Below the pieces are notes generated by a model. The model was not told the DNA's origin. It did not search any database and was given only the letters and a program-made list of their open reading frames with translations. Shown here in pieces: positions 53,410 to 63,735 of a stretch of DNA of 64,000 nucleotides. The DNA is taken from NCBI RefSeq assembly GCF_000238055.2, contig NZ_KE148312.1, positions 2,228,501-2,292,500 on the forward strand. The letters run 5' to 3'. How positions within the stretch are numbered: position 1 is the first letter of the stretch; every line of letters starts with the position of its first letter. A program made the translations under genes and the position numbers. This DNA is from Oribacterium parvum ACB1. GTDB lineage: Bacteria > Bacillota > Clostridia > Lachnospirales > Lachnospiraceae.

Positions 53410-54627
53410 CTACTTATTGTTTGCCGCTGCAACACCCGGAAGCTCCTTACCCTCCAAGAATTCCAGAGAAGCACCGCCACCGGTGGAAATGTGGGTCATC
53501 TTATCTCCGAATCCCAAGATATTTACTGCCGCAGCACTGTCTCCGCCACCGATAATGGTTGTTGCATCGGTCTCTGCAAGGGCTTTTGCTACCGCAATGG
53601 TTCCCTGTGCAAGAACAGGGTTTTCAAATACACCCATTGGTCCGTTCCAAACCACAGTTTTTGCATTCTTTACAGCATTTGCAAAAAGCTCCTGTGTCTT
53701 CGGTCCGATATCCAGTCCCAGCATATCAGCAGGAATAGCGTTGATATCCACAGTCTTAACCGGAAGGTTCTTGTCATCAATCGGATCCGGGAAAGAAGAA
53801 GCGCAAACCGCATCTACAGGAAGTAAAATCTCGCAGCCCTTATCCTTTGCCTTTGCAAGCATATCCTTACAGTACTGAAGTTTCTCGTCATCAACTAAAG
53901 ACTTTCCTATTTCATAACCCTGCGCCTTTACAAAGGTAAATGCCATACCTCCACCGATAATCAGGGTATTGCACTTCTCTAAAAGATTGTCGATTACCGC
54001 AAGCTTGTCAGAAACCTTTGCACCGCCAAGAATCGCTACGAAGGGGCGAACCGGATTCTCTACCGCCTGGCCGAGGAAACGAATTTCCTTCTCCATAAGG
54101 TAGCCAACCACAGCAGGCCCATTAATAAACTCGGTTACACCCACATTGGAGCAGTGTGCTCTGTGTGCAGTACCGAAAGCGTCATCCACAAATACATCTG
54201 CAAGAGAAGCCAGATCCTTGGAGAAGGCTTCTCCGTTCTTGGTCTCTTCCGCTCTGTAACGGGTATTCTCTAAAAGAACAACATCCCCGTCTTTCATCTC
54301 GGAAACGGCTTTCTTCGCATTTTCTCCTACTACATTGTCATCCTTTGCAAAAAGAACGGGCTGTCCTAAAAGCTCGGAAAGACGCTTTGCTACAGGAGCC
54401 AGGGATAATTCCGGCTTTGGCTCTCCCTTCGGCTTCCCGAGGTGAGAGCAAAGAATCACCTTTCCTCCATCGGAAATAAGCTTCTTAATCGTGGGAAGCG
54501 CAGCCACAAGTCTGTTTTCATCAGTAATCTTTCCCTCTTTTAAAGGAACATTGAAGTCACAACGACAAAGCACTCTTTTTCCTTTTACGGAAATGTCATC
54601 TACCGATTTTTTATTTAATTCTGCCAT
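53410..54627 (-). CDS. pgk: Phosphoglycerate kinase
   Basis: A 405-residue two-lobe kinase: [38 protein letters not shown]-like [29 protein letters not shown], and C-terminal [10 protein letters not shown] / [15 protein letters not shown]. It transfers phosphate from 1,3-bisphosphoglycerate to ADP. Preceded by GGGG-type ribosome site. Between gap and tpiA on the same strand. Confidence 0.97.
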   Translation of the reverse strand: MAELNKKSVDDISVKGKRVLCRCDFNVPLKEGKITDENRLVAALPTIKKLISDGGKVILCSHLGKPKGEPKPELSLAPVAKRLSELLGQPVLFAKDDNVVGENAKKAVSEMKDGDVVLLENTRYRAEETKNGEAFSKDLASLADVFVDDAFGTAHRAHCSNVGVTEFINGPAVVGYLMEKEIRFLGQAVENPVRPFVAILGGAKVSDKLAVIDNLLEKCNTLIIGGGMAFTFVKAQGYEIGKSLVDDEKLQYCKDMLAKAKDKGCEILLPVDAVCASSFPDPIDDKNLPVKTVDINAIPADMLGLDIGPKTQELFANAVKNAKTVVWNGPMGVFENPVLAQGTIAVAKALAETDATTIIGGGDSAAAVNILGFGDKMTHISTGGGASLEFLEGKELPGVAAANNK

Positions 54628-54788
54628 ATCATTCCCCTTTCACCGGAAACAAAATATTCTACACTTTATGCACGGATTTTACTCAACAAGATAGCCTATC
54701 TTTTTTTGAACTGCTTCACACTTTACAAGATATCTTGATGTACAAAAACGCGTGCAATTATTTTCACAATAGACTTTATAAGGGAAAA

Positions 54789-54812
54789 CCGCCGGAGCAC
54801 ACACCCCGGCGG
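54789..54812 (-). terminator. gap terminator
   Basis: GC-rich stem CCGCCGG/CCGGCGG (54806-54812 pairing with 54789-54795) followed by TTTT on the minus strand, between gap and pgk. Read-through to pgk may still occur. Confidence 0.75.
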
Positions 54813-54857
54813 CTTCCCCGCATAGCTTTACAATATAAATTTCAATTTAAAAAGCAA

Positions 54858-55883
54858 TTACTTTACAAACTTCTCGAAGTACTTAATGGTACGAACCATC
54901 TGAGAAGTATAGGAGTTCTCATTGTCATACCATGCAACTACCTGCACCTCATAGAGGTCATCAGCAACCTTGGAAACCATGGTCTGGGTAGCATCAAAAA
55001 GAGAACCGTAGGTCATGCCAACGATATCGCTGGAAACTACTTCATCCTCTGTATATCCGTAAGTCTCAGGATCGGAAGCAGCCTTCATAGCAGCGTTAAT
55101 GCTCTCCTTGGTTACTTCCTTGGAAGACTTCACAACTGCAAAAAGCAGAGTTGTGGAACCTGTTGGAACAGGAACTCTTTGTGCGGATCCGATAAGCTTT
55201 CCGTTTAACTCCGGAATAACAAGCCCGATAGCCTTTGCAGCACCGGTGGAGTTCGGAACGATGTTTACAGCGCCGGCTCTTGCTCTTCTTAAATCACCCT
55301 TTCTATGCGGGCCGTCAAGAAGCATCTGGTCCCCTGTGTAAGCATGAATGGTTGCCATGATACCGGACTGAATCGGAGCGAAATCATTTAATGCCTTAGC
55401 CATAGGAGCCAAGCAGTTGGTTGTGCAGGATGCAGCGGAGATGATGTTATCCTCAGCCTTTAAAATCTCGTGGTTAACATTGTAAACGATGGTTGGAAGA
55501 TCATTTCCTGCCGGAGCGGAGATAACAACCTTCTTAGCACCTGCCTTGATATGTGCCTCGGACTTCTCCTTGGAAGTATAGAAACCGGTACACTCTAATA
55601 CTACGTCAACCTTAAGCTCTCCCCAAGGTAACTTGGAAGCATCTGCTTCCTTGTAAATCTTAATCTTCTTTCCCTTCACCTCGATGTAGTCCTCGCCGGC
55701 TACAACGCTGTCACAATACTTATATCTTCCCTGAGAAGAATCATATTTCAAAAGGTGAGCAAGCATCTTAGGATCGGTTAAATCGTTGATGGCAACAATC
55801 TCTGTTCCCTCATGGTCAAACATCTGACGGAAAGCCAAACGTCCGATACGGCCAAATCCATTAATCGCTACTTTAACTGCCAT
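54858..55883 (-). CDS. gap: Glyceraldehyde-3-phosphate dehydrogenase, type I
   Basis: A 341-residue [20 protein letters not shown] (NAD-binding start), active-site [12 protein letters not shown] with Cys near 154, and [13 protein letters not shown] near the end. Catalyses the NAD-linked oxidation-phosphorylation step of glycolysis. Has its own strong promoter at 55970-55998 and terminator at 54789-54812. Confidence 0.97.
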   Translation of the reverse strand: MAVKVAINGFGRIGRLAFRQMFDHEGTEIVAINDLTDPKMLAHLLKYDSSQGRYKYCDSVVAGEDYIEVKGKKIKIYKEADASKLPWGELKVDVVLECTGFYTSKEKSEAHIKAGAKKVVISAPAGNDLPTIVYNVNHEILKAEDNIISAASCTTNCLAPMAKALNDFAPIQSGIMATIHAYTGDQMLLDGPHRKGDLRRARAGAVNIVPNSTGAAKAIGLVIPELNGKLIGSAQRVPVPTGSTTLLFAVVKSSKEVTKESINAAMKAASDPETYGYTEDEVVSSDIVGMTYGSLFDATQTMVSKVADDLYEVQVVAWYDNENSYTSQMVRTIKYFEKFVK

Positions 55884-55969
55884 AGTCCTTATCCTCCTAA
55901 ATAAATCATTTAATATTATATAGTTTCCGGAAAGCCTAATCGGAAACTTTCCATCACATAACAGCGTCT

Positions 55970-55998
55970 ATTCTATTGCACGAAGTCTTTTTTTTCAA
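55970..55998 (-). promoter_or_regulatory. gap promoter
   Basis: Minus strand TTGAAA (55993-55998), 17 bases, TAGAAT (55970-55975), about 85 bases before the gap start codon. Confidence 0.7.
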
Positions 55999-56106
55999 GG
56001 GAAAAAATCGTATTTGTTAAAACTTTCACTTTTTTATTATAAAAAGAAATTGTTCATGCATTTTAAAAGGACAAAATAAATAAAAGAAGGATGCTTTGTA
56101 ATATTT

Positions 56107-57792
56107 TTAAATCATTGCCTTTACATAATCTGCAATATTATCCGCATGATCGGAGATACGTTCCAAATCGGAGATTACATCCAAAAATACGACTCCCGCC
56201 TGAGGCACACACTCTCCTGAGCTTAGACGCAGGATATGGGTTTCTCTCATATCTTCTTCCATCTCATCCACCTGATCCTCCAGGTGTGCCGTACGCACAA
56301 CAGCTTCCAAATCATTCCTTTCAAAAGCATCAATACTGGAATTAAAGGATTCAATCACTTTATCGGAAATCTTTCGTAAATCATCCTGTCCTATTTCCGA
56401 GAAGGAAATATTATGTTCATCTGCGTATTGAGCCTGCTCCGCAATATTGTTTGCATGGTCAGCCGCACGTTCAATATCCGTAATCGTATTGAACATATTT
56501 GTTACTTCCAGCTTCTGCATCTCATTTAAAGAAAGATTTCCGATGTGTATCAGATACTCTGTAAGGAGTTTCTGCATATTATCAATAATCGTCTCTCTCG
56601 CAAAGACCTCCGGAATTTCCGCTACATTTTCATTCAGCAAAATATCGGAAGCATGGCGAATATTTTCAGCAGTAATCCGTGCCATATTGATTACCTCGGT
56701 CTTTGTCGCAGAAATAGCAATGGCAGGCGACTCCAGGATACGAAGGTCCAGATGCTGAATAAGATTCTTCTCCACCTCTGTATAGTGGTTCGGATTCTCC
56801 GCCTCTTCTTTATCCTTACTGCTTTCCAATACAAGCTTTCCGGAAAGATTTACAAGCGCATCTCCAAAGGGATAAAGTATAATCGTACAACTTACATTAA
56901 AGATGGTATGGAATAAGGAAATCTCCACCGGACTTAAGCCTCCCTGAAAAAAATGTGCAAAGGGAAAACTCATAAAGAAAATGATAATACCAAAGATTAC
57001 CGCACCGCATACGTTAAAAAGAAGGTGTATTACTGCCGCTCTCTTGGCTGTACGGGATGCTCCCGCAGAGGATAGCATTGCGGTAACGCAGGTTCCGATA
57101 TTCTGTCCCAGTGTAATATAGAAACCTGCAGCTCTGGGAACTGCACCGGATAAAGCCAAGGTCTGCAAAATAGATACAGAAGCTGCGGAAGACTGAATAA
57201 GTCCCGTTACAATCGCACCGGCAAGAATACCCAGTACGGGGTTTCCTCCCATTACCTGAAAGGCTCTGGAAAAAATAGGAGAATCTGCATAGGGAGATAC
57301 AGCGGAACTCATAAATTCAAGGCCGATAAAGATGAGTCCTACACCAATACAAAAATTTGCAAGAAGATCATCATTTCCTTTTTTTCCGAAAAGGAAACGA
57401 AAAGCACCAAAGCCTACCAGTAAGGGAGCAAAAAACTCCGGCTTAAAGAAGCTTAGTGCTGAACTTGAAACCTGAGTCAAAGAAACCATCCAAGCAGTAA
57501 TGGTTGTTCCGATATTGGCTCCCATGATAATGCCTACAGATTGAGAAAGATTTAAGATGCCGGCATTTACAAAACCGACTACCATAACCGTAGTCGCAGA
57601 GGAGGACTGTACCAAGGCGGTAATTCCCGCTCCAAGTAAAACCGCCATAATACGGTTCTCAGTCACTATATTTAAGAACTTGGACATTTTTGAACTGGCA
57701 GCCTTCTGCATACCGTCACTCATAATGGTCATGCCATATAAAAACATCCCCAGGCCCCCAAACAGGCTAAACAAACTTGAGAGATAGCTCAT
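56107..57792 (-). CDS. Na/Pi-cotransporter family protein with PhoU-like C-terminus
   Basis: A 561-residue protein. About 8-310 is two Na_Pi_cotrans repeats with the GAGITALVQSSSATTVM and GLIQSSAASVSIL QSS motifs; about 330-560 is a cytoplasmic PhoU-like helical domain (DIERAADHANNIAEQAQYAD; DLERISDHADNIADYVKAMI). It couples sodium and phosphate transport or phosphate sensing. RBS upstream; single-gene unit. Confidence 0.92.
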   Translation of the reverse strand: MSYLSSLFSLFGGLGMFLYGMTIMSDGMQKAASSKMSKFLNIVTENRIMAVLLGAGITALVQSSSATTVMVVGFVNAGILNLSQSVGIIMGANIGTTITAWMVSLTQVSSSALSFFKPEFFAPLLVGFGAFRFLFGKKGNDDLLANFCIGVGLIFIGLEFMSSAVSPYADSPIFSRAFQVMGGNPVLGILAGAIVTGLIQSSAASVSILQTLALSGAVPRAAGFYITLGQNIGTCVTAMLSSAGASRTAKRAAVIHLLFNVCGAVIFGIIIFFMSFPFAHFFQGGLSPVEISLFHTIFNVSCTIILYPFGDALVNLSGKLVLESSKDKEEAENPNHYTEVEKNLIQHLDLRILESPAIAISATKTEVINMARITAENIRHASDILLNENVAEIPEVFARETIIDNMQKLLTEYLIHIGNLSLNEMQKLEVTNMFNTITDIERAADHANNIAEQAQYADEHNISFSEIGQDDLRKISDKVIESFNSSIDAFERNDLEAVVRTAHLEDQVDEMEEDMRETHILRLSSGECVPQAGVVFLDVISDLERISDHADNIADYVKAMI

Positions 57793-58306
57793 ACTCTTTC
57801 CTCACCCTTCTCCATAGGATAGACTCTTTTCATAAATACAGTATCACCGCTCTTAAAGCGACACCATGGCTTAGTATACAAACGCTTATTTGAAAATACA
57901 AGGATTAGTTCTTAGAAATACAATATGCGATTTTTTCCAAAGAAAAAAAGACCTTTCTTTTTTGAATAGGGTTTTATCTGCAATATTGCAGCCCTGTATC
58001 CGTCCCTGGATATTGCAAGCTTTCAATTGCTTCAAAAAAGAAAAGTCTCTTCTATTCAATTGAAGAAATGCCACTTTAGTGCGGTTTCTCATCCTCATGA
58101 AACACTTTTTCCACCTTGGCAAAACTTCTGTAAAACGAGTTTTCACAATCCCTGTTTGTCTCGTTATAAAATGACCTGTTAAGGGGATTTAGGTTGAGTT
58201 CATCCCGTTCCGAGAAACCTTTTTCCCAGTTTCCATAGCCCGCATAGTTTCTCTTCCCAAATTCCAAGGAATATATCGGCTCAATTTATAATAATATAAT
58301 CAAAAA
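57793..58306. other. ~510-base gap, possible gene relic
   Basis: No confident gene. On the minus strand a 63-residue frame (TTG start at 58267, no ribosome site, stop 58076) reads protein-like (NYAGYGNWEKGFSERDELNL; SFYRSFAKVEKVFHEDEKPH) and may be the tail of a decayed gene. A short palindrome CTGCAATATTGCAG lies at about 57978-57991. The rest is AT-rich. Confidence 0.35.
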
Positions 58307-58504
58307 GGGGCTGTAAAAATAGTTTTCTAAGCAATATAGGTCTAAATTTGGGGCACGCTCTCGCTAGCTTCGCCACGTAACGGATACTAAGCGAAAAACT
58401 GCGATTCTCTTGTTTTTCGCAAGTACCGACGGGCTCAGACTACCCCTCATTTAGACCTATATTGCCGAAAATCTATTTATAATTTTTATTTTTTACAGCC
58501 CCTT
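58307..58504. repeat. Structured dispersed repeat, copy 2 (~198 bp)
   Basis: Outer arms GGGGCTGTAAAAA/TTTTTACAGCCCC (58307-58319, 58492-58504) enclose a perfect 17-bp stem GCAATATAGGTCTAAAT (58331-58347) with its complement at 58449-58465, and the same inner hairpin as copy 1 (3291-3486). Relative to copy 1 one base pair of the stem changes from G:C to A:T on both sides. It starts eight bases past the amidase stop codon on the minus strand. Confidence 0.88.
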
Positions 58505-58511
58505 TGAAAAT

Positions 58512-59330
58512 TTATGAAGTAAAACCGTAGTACTTATTTACTCCGTCCACCAGAGCATCGCCGAGAAGATTCAGCTGTTTTTCGCTGTGATCCGAAATCT
58601 TGTCGCCAAGTTCTATGTCCACAGAGGGAATCGTGGAATAGGATGTCTGCGTTAAATCCATATCCATCCTGCCCTTGGAAAAAATCTTTACTCCTTTTCC
58701 TCTTAATCCGGAAATCAAACTTTCTCCCAGCTTCTCATGGCTTTCCCAGTGAGATGCCACGGGCTCCATCTTCTTTAGCGAATTGGGGACGGACATAAAG
58801 AATGCGCCCTTATCTTTTTCTGTAGAATCCCAATGTAAAGCAATATGTGCATCCGCCTTATTGTTTGCCAAAACCGTTCTTGCCACATTGTCAAGCTGCA
58901 CATCTTCTTCGCTGCGAATCAGAAGAACGTCATAACCCGCATTCAATAATTTTTTGGCAAGAATATGTCCCATCTGTAATGTGACGGTCGCCTCTTTCGT
59001 GCCGTCTTTAAAGGTCATCCCGGAAGAAACTGCAAGCGCTGTAGTTATTCCGGCGGCATTTGTTCCTCCCGTTACCTTTCTGGTGCCGTCCGGATGACAA
59101 AGTGTCCGTACTTTTTCCCCGCCTTTTGTGCCATGACCGGCATTGACCGCTATCGTAATCTTCTTCGGATTTTTACTGTCAGAAGTATACAAAATAGCCT
59201 TTCCCGTATTGATTTTCGCATTTCCTGCATATTTCCAATTTAAGTTCAGGCCGATTTCCGTTGCTGCAAAACTCTGCATGGCAAGCAACACGGAAAGGGC
59301 CATTCCTAAAATAATCCCTTTTCCCCTCAT
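58512..59330 (-). CDS. N-acetylmuramoyl-L-alanine amidase (Amidase_3)
   Basis: A 272-residue secreted zinc amidase. Signal peptide 1-22 (MALSVLLAMQSFAA). Catalytic domain about 55-265: zinc His in NAGHGTKGG, Glu-rich loop, ALHWDSTEKDKGAFF and DIELGDKIS. It cleaves stem peptides from peptidoglycan during remodelling or division. No cell-wall-binding domain, so it may act near the membrane. Followed immediately by the ~200-bp repeat. Confidence 0.9.
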   Translation of the reverse strand: MRGKGIILGMALSVLLAMQSFAATEIGLNLNWKYAGNAKINTGKAILYTSDSKNPKKITIAVNAGHGTKGGEKVRTLCHPDGTRKVTGGTNAAGITTALAVSSGMTFKDGTKEATVTLQMGHILAKKLLNAGYDVLLIRSEEDVQLDNVARTVLANNKADAHIALHWDSTEKDKGAFFMSVPNSLKKMEPVASHWESHEKLGESLISGLRGKGVKIFSKGRMDMDLTQTSYSTIPSVDIELGDKISDHSEKQLNLLGDALVDGVNKYYGFTS

Positions 59331-59462
59331 CTTCTCTCCTCTTTTCTTTCTACGTATCTTTCTCTATTCAAAAGGCATAAACCTTAAAGTCTCAGTAATA
59401 AGGATACTGGAAGGGGCAGCGCTCTACAACCGTCTTTCTATTACAGTGCTATTACAGTTTTC

Positions 59463-60305
59463 TTACAGGAGAAATCGCGAGACAACAAACCATAGAAGTA
59501 CAATTCCTCCAAAGATGATTCTATAATAGGCAAATACCTTAAAGTCATGATTTCGAATGTAACGGAGCAGGAAGCGAATACAGTAGATGCTCACAAAATA
59601 CGTTAGAATCATGGCAAGAATAAGCGTAAACCACTCACTTCCGCTGAAATTCCCTCCATGCTTAATTAGCTTTAAAAGACTGGCTCCTGCCATAACCGGT
59701 ACACTGAGAAAGAAGGAAAACTCCGTTGCAGCAACTCTTCCGACCGATAAAAGCATGGCACCGATAATCGTTGCACCGGAACGAGAGGTCCCGGGAATCA
59801 GTGCCAGACATTGAAACAGTCCGATTTGGAAGGCAAGCGTCCATGATAGATCCTCTACTTTCGTAATCCTAAAATTCTTATTTTCATTTCTCTTCTCCAC
59901 AAAAATAAAGAGAAATCCGTAAAGAATCAGCATCAGAGAAACCACGAAACCATTATAAAGATATTTATCCAAAATATCATCCAAAGCAAGACCGAAAACC
60001 GCAGCAGGGAGACAGGCCAAAAGTATTTTTCCGATTAAAATCGCCTTTTCCTCTTTCAGATAAAATCCTCCTCCCCTCTTTCTCTTTCCAAAGGGCCAGA
60101 GGCGTAGAGCAAACTGCTGCACAACAGCCATTACCGCGGCAAGCTGAATCAAAACCTCAAAAGTGGAAAAGAATTCCTTACTCCCGTGTAAGGGAATGAT
60201 ATCCTGCAGAAGGATAAGGTGACCCGTAGAAGAAATCGGAAGCCACTCCGTAAATCCCTCTACCAGGGAAAAAACAATAAGCTTTAAAAATTCAACGATA
60301 TTCAT
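59463..60305 (-). CDS. uppP: Undecaprenyl-diphosphatase (UppP/BacA)
   Basis: A 280-residue membrane enzyme with EGFTEWLPISSTGHLILL (27-44 region) and PGTSRSGATI, the two active-site motifs. It recycles undecaprenyl diphosphate for peptidoglycan and can give bacitracin tolerance. Last gene of the leftward operon with the BMP fusion, phosphoesterase and ung, 40 bases after ung. Confidence 0.95.
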   Translation of the reverse strand: MNIVEFLKLIVFSLVEGFTEWLPISSTGHLILLQDIIPLHGSKEFFSTFEVLIQLAAVMAVVQQFALRLWPFGKRKRGGGFYLKEEKAILIGKILLACLPAAVFGLALDDILDKYLYNGFVVSLMLILYGFLFIFVEKRNENKNFRITKVEDLSWTLAFQIGLFQCLALIPGTSRSGATIIGAMLLSVGRVAATEFSFFLSVPVMAGASLLKLIKHGGNFSGSEWFTLILAMILTYFVSIYCIRFLLRYIRNHDFKVFAYYRIIFGGIVLLWFVVSRFLL

Positions 60306-60345
60306 ATAACTCCTTTTATTTCTTTAAGATCAAGCGCTGTCTTCA

Positions 60346-61011
60346 TTAATCCGGAATTGTCCAATCTATAGGACTTAATCCCTCTTTCTCCAGGTAAGCA
60401 TTGCATTTGGAGAAGGGTTTGGAACCGAAAAATCCTCGATAAGCACTTAATGGACTGGGATGGGGTGCTGTAAGAATTAGTCTCTTTTTCTGATGAATCA
60501 TCTTCCTCTTACTCTGTGCAGGACTCCCCCAAAGGATATACACCACAGGATCTTCCTTTTCCTCAATCGCCGCGATTGTTGCATCCGTAAATTCTTCCCA
60601 CCCGATTCCCCTATGGGAAAATGCCTGATGCGCACGAACCGTAAGCACCGTGTTTAAAAGCAGAACCCCTTGTTCCGCCCAAGGTCGTAAATCTCCATTT
60701 TTCGGAATAGGACAAGATAAATCATCGCTTAATTCCCTGTAAATATTCTGCAAGGAAGGAGGAAGGGGCATTCCCTTTTTTACGGAAAAACTGAGTCCCT
60801 GCGCTTGTCCCGTTCCATGATAGGGATCCTGTCCCAATATCACAACCTTGAGCTTCTCATAAGGGCAAAGCTCGTAGGCCTTAAAGATCTCCTTCGACGG
60901 AGGATAAATCTCCTGTGTTTTATATTCCTTCAGTACTGTTTCATACAAACTTTTATAATATGGCTTTTTGTACTCGCCCTGAATATGCTCTACCCAATCA
61001 TTCTCAATCAT
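60346..61011 (-). CDS. ung: Uracil-DNA glycosylase
   Basis: A 221-residue family-1 UDG: water-activating GQDPYHGTGQAQGLSFSV, LLLNTVLTVRAHQAFSH and HPSPLSAYRGFFGSKPFSK. It removes uracil from DNA. Starts inside the end of the phosphoesterase gene (8-base overlap), so co-translation is likely. Confidence 0.97.
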   Translation of the reverse strand: MIENDWVEHIQGEYKKPYYKSLYETVLKEYKTQEIYPPSKEIFKAYELCPYEKLKVVILGQDPYHGTGQAQGLSFSVKKGMPLPPSLQNIYRELSDDLSCPIPKNGDLRPWAEQGVLLLNTVLTVRAHQAFSHRGIGWEEFTDATIAAIEEKEDPVVYILWGSPAQSKRKMIHQKKRLILTAPHPSPLSAYRGFFGSKPFSKCNAYLEKEGLSPIDWTIPD

Positions 61012-61696
61012 GAAATCTACGTTGCTCCTTTTTTGCAGTTACCTGCTTATATAAGTCATAAAGAAATGAACCGGTTTTTCCTTCTTTAGGATATTCCTGT
61101 TCTTCCAGTTCCAAAATAGCCTTGTCGTAGGCATTCACAATTTTCGTACCTGCACTGTGAACCAACTCTCTTTTAAAGGCGGATCCGTAATTCGCATGCA
61201 CATGACCGTGCACCATATACTTTGGTCTATACTTTTGCACCAGTTCTTCAAAGGCCAGAAACCCCCGGTGTGCGGGGTCGTCCATATCTCCGTATCCTCG
61301 AATCGGTGCATGCGTAAGAAGTATATCAAAACCGTTTTTCAAGAAAATATCCTTCTTTACTTTCTGTACTCTTTTTCTCATCTCTTCTTCCGTGAACATG
61401 AATTTTCCGGGTTTGTACCAAGGAGCGCCACCCAGTCCGAGAATCCTTAATCCCTTAAAATCATAGACCTTATCCTCTATACACTCACACCCCAGAGGAG
61501 GCTTAAAGGAATAGGATTCATCGTGATTTCCGTGAACATAGAGAACCGGGGCCTTTCCCATGGTAACCAAAAACTGCAGGTAATCCGGATTCAAATCTCC
61601 GGCGGAAAGAATCAAATCAATGCCCTCCAGTTTTTCTTTTTTAAAATGATCCCAAAGTCCTTTATTTTCTTCATCTGCTATACATAATATTTTCAT
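61004..61696 (-). CDS. Metallophosphoesterase
   Basis: A 230-residue calcineurin-like phosphoesterase: ILCIADEENKGLW (motif I with Asp), GDLNPDYL, HGNHDESYSF, LTHAPIRG and HGHVHANYG. It likely hydrolyses a nucleotide or phosphodiester; the substrate is unknown. ATGA overlap with the stop of the upstream BMP fusion. In an operon with ung and uppP. Confidence 0.88.
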   Translation of the reverse strand: MKILCIADEENKGLWDHFKKEKLEGIDLILSAGDLNPDYLQFLVTMGKAPVLYVHGNHDESYSFKPPLGCECIEDKVYDFKGLRILGLGGAPWYKPGKFMFTEEEMRKRVQKVKKDIFLKNGFDILLTHAPIRGYGDMDDPAHRGFLAFEELVQKYRPKYMVHGHVHANYGSAFKRELVHSAGTKIVNAYDKAILELEEQEYPKEGKTGSFLYDLYKQVTAKKEQRRFHD

Positions 61697-63609
61697 AGTA
61701 AGAACCCTCCGGAAAGAATTGCTTCCCGTGACTCTTTGGTGAAGGAATCCAGTGGAGGAATCTCTCCCAGGACATTGTCATTCAGCCACCGCATATCCAC
61801 AATCTCATCCATCTCTAGACTGTCGGCTCCCTCGTCCTGTATTTTTTCCTCTTGGCTATGGATTTCTCCGGCAAAAGGACGAAGTCTTCCCTCTATTATT
61901 TCCCTTTCTAAAATAGACAAAAGTTTTTTAGAAGAATAATTTAAATTGGCAGAAAGAATCACATCAATAACCCCTTCCTTTAAACCATAGTAGTAGTTCA
62001 GCGCGCTGTGGCTTTTTGCAAGGCTGCTGCTATGATAAGATCCCTCCAAAATGGAACGCAAAATAATCTCATAATATCTGCCCCAGTTATAGACTGCCGC
62101 AGCAATATTAAAGCTTACTTCTCCCTCGCGACTGATGTATAGCCCGAAATCTCTGCTACGCTCAAAGGGCTTCGTAAACTCAGGGCCGGAAATAGTTCGA
62201 ATCCCCTTTTCCCGAAACTCTTCCTTCCAATCTGCTCCCTCTACCCCGCTCCAGGACAGATGTACCTTTGCCCATGGATTAATAAACTGCGCACCGATGG
62301 CAAAGGCATTGATATTCGAGACAGTTCCATATAAGGGGAACTGCTCAACATAGCCCAAGTCATTTCCATCTGTAATGGATGCAGCAAGTGCACCCATCAA
62401 AAATTTTGCCTCATACATCCTGCCGTAATAGGTTCGGATAGAATTGTAAGAAGCATTCACCGAACAGTTTAAAATGGAGACATCCGGATGTTCCAGAGCA
62501 AGCTTCACTCCTTCCTGCGCCATAAACGGTGCTGTAGTGAAAATGACATCCGCTCCCCATGCTATGGCTTCCTCAATCTTCTCTTTTACTCGTTCATCCG
62601 TATTGCAATTTTCCCAGCTTCGACTCTCTACCTGCTCCTTAAACTTTTCCTGAATATAATTCCTGCCCAGTTCGTGGGAATATGCCCAGCTGGAGCTTTC
62701 CACCGTTCTTTCGTATAAGAAAGCGATGTGCAGAGGGTTCTTTCCGTCGTAAAGGCTTCCCGAAGAAAAAATATCTAAGAAGCCTGTATTTTTCTTCACT
62801 TCTCCGGGATTCTGTACCAAAACCACTTCTCCTGCAGATTTCTTATATTCATTCCGCAGTTTTTCCAGATTCTCTTTGATATTTTCCGTGCTGTTATCCA
62901 AAATGGATGCCATACCGTAAACCGTGATATAGAGGAAAAAAGCATCTCCCGCAGTAGCACCGAGTTTCTTTCCTCCTATGCTAAAGTACAATTCGGAAAA
63001 GCGTGCAAAAGCGGCACGAACATCTTTAGAAAGCTCGGATGACCAAGGCTCTCCGCTTTTCATTCCCAAAAATTGCGTGAAGCGTTCATAGGCACCAAGT
63101 TCCGAAAAATGAATGTTGTATATTCCGCTGGACTTAAAAAAATCCACAAATTCATAATAGAGCTTGTTTTCTCTCTCCTCCGTTCTTTTCGGCAGAATCC
63201 GAATAACCGTTGCCGGAATAGACACCGCTCCGTTATATCGGCTAACCGATACACGCTTATTTCCTTCCAGCACATAGAACTTATACATATATTCATAGAC
63301 AATAATCGGCTCACGAATCCCCTCTTCTCTGGCAGAATCATATAGAGCGGACCATTTACTTGCGAACTCCGTATTCGGTCTTAGTATAGGCATAAAATTT
63401 TTCGCAAAAGATTGCTGCCTTGACTTCGTTTTTGTACCGACAATATCTGTCAAAGGAATCTCCAGAAGTCCCAGCCTGTATTCTCCCTGTATTTCCTCTT
63501 TATTCAATTTATCATCCAGAGCCTCTAGATAGGGAGACTCCCCAAAAAGCAGGGCATTTCTATAAGCTCTATCCCCCAGCTTCTTCGCTTCGATATAGTC
63601 ATCAATCAT
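61693..63609 (-). CDS. ParB-like domain fused to a BMP/PnrA-type binding domain
   Basis: A 638-residue cytoplasmic protein. Residues about 60-160 carry a ParB/sulfiredoxin-like segment (RPNTEFASKWSALYDSAREE; IIVYEYMYKFYVLEGNKRVS; VSIPATVIRILPK). From about 290 to 600 it follows the BMP/PnrA nucleoside-binding family (HIAFLYERTVESSSWAYSHE; ADVIFTTAPFMAQEGVKLAL; YGRMYEAKFLMGALAASITD). There is no signal peptide, so the binding domain is probably inside the cell, as a sensor or regulator rather than a transporter part. GGAGG lies four bases before ATG 63609. Heads the operon. Confidence 0.82.
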   Translation of the reverse strand: MIDDYIEAKKLGDRAYRNALLFGESPYLEALDDKLNKEEIQGEYRLGLLEIPLTDIVGTKTKSRQQSFAKNFMPILRPNTEFASKWSALYDSAREEGIREPIIVYEYMYKFYVLEGNKRVSVSRYNGAVSIPATVIRILPKRTEERENKLYYEFVDFFKSSGIYNIHFSELGAYERFTQFLGMKSGEPWSSELSKDVRAAFARFSELYFSIGGKKLGATAGDAFFLYITVYGMASILDNSTENIKENLEKLRNEYKKSAGEVVLVQNPGEVKKNTGFLDIFSSGSLYDGKNPLHIAFLYERTVESSSWAYSHELGRNYIQEKFKEQVESRSWENCNTDERVKEKIEEAIAWGADVIFTTAPFMAQEGVKLALEHPDVSILNCSVNASYNSIRTYYGRMYEAKFLMGALAASITDGNDLGYVEQFPLYGTVSNINAFAIGAQFINPWAKVHLSWSGVEGADWKEEFREKGIRTISGPEFTKPFERSRDFGLYISREGEVSFNIAAAVYNWGRYYEIILRSILEGSYHSSSLAKSHSALNYYYGLKEGVIDVILSANLNYSSKKLLSILEREIIEGRLRPFAGEIHSQEEKIQDEGADSLEMDEIVDMRWLNDNVLGEIPPLDSFTKESREAILSGGFLL

Positions 63610-63682
63610 AGGACCTCCTTCATAAACATGCAAAGTATAGCATAAAGCAGGGTAAAGCGTCATCGTTAGGCTCAAAGTTCAT

Positions 63683-63724
63683 AAAAAAAGGGATTAGAGC
63701 GGCGATTATGCCACTCTAAATCCC
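63683..63724 (-). terminator. Intrinsic terminator
   Basis: GGGATTTAGAGTGGC pairs with GCCGCTCTAATCCC (63710-63724 with 63690-63703), followed by T7 on the minus strand; ends the gene at 63736. Confidence 0.9.
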
Positions 63725-63735
63725 TCTATAAAGCT

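Noticed and set aside
57886-58146. 86-codon minus-strand frame in the gap before the amidase
   Set aside because: Random-looking basic composition, no ribosome site; the neighbouring 63-codon frame is more protein-like but also lacks one.
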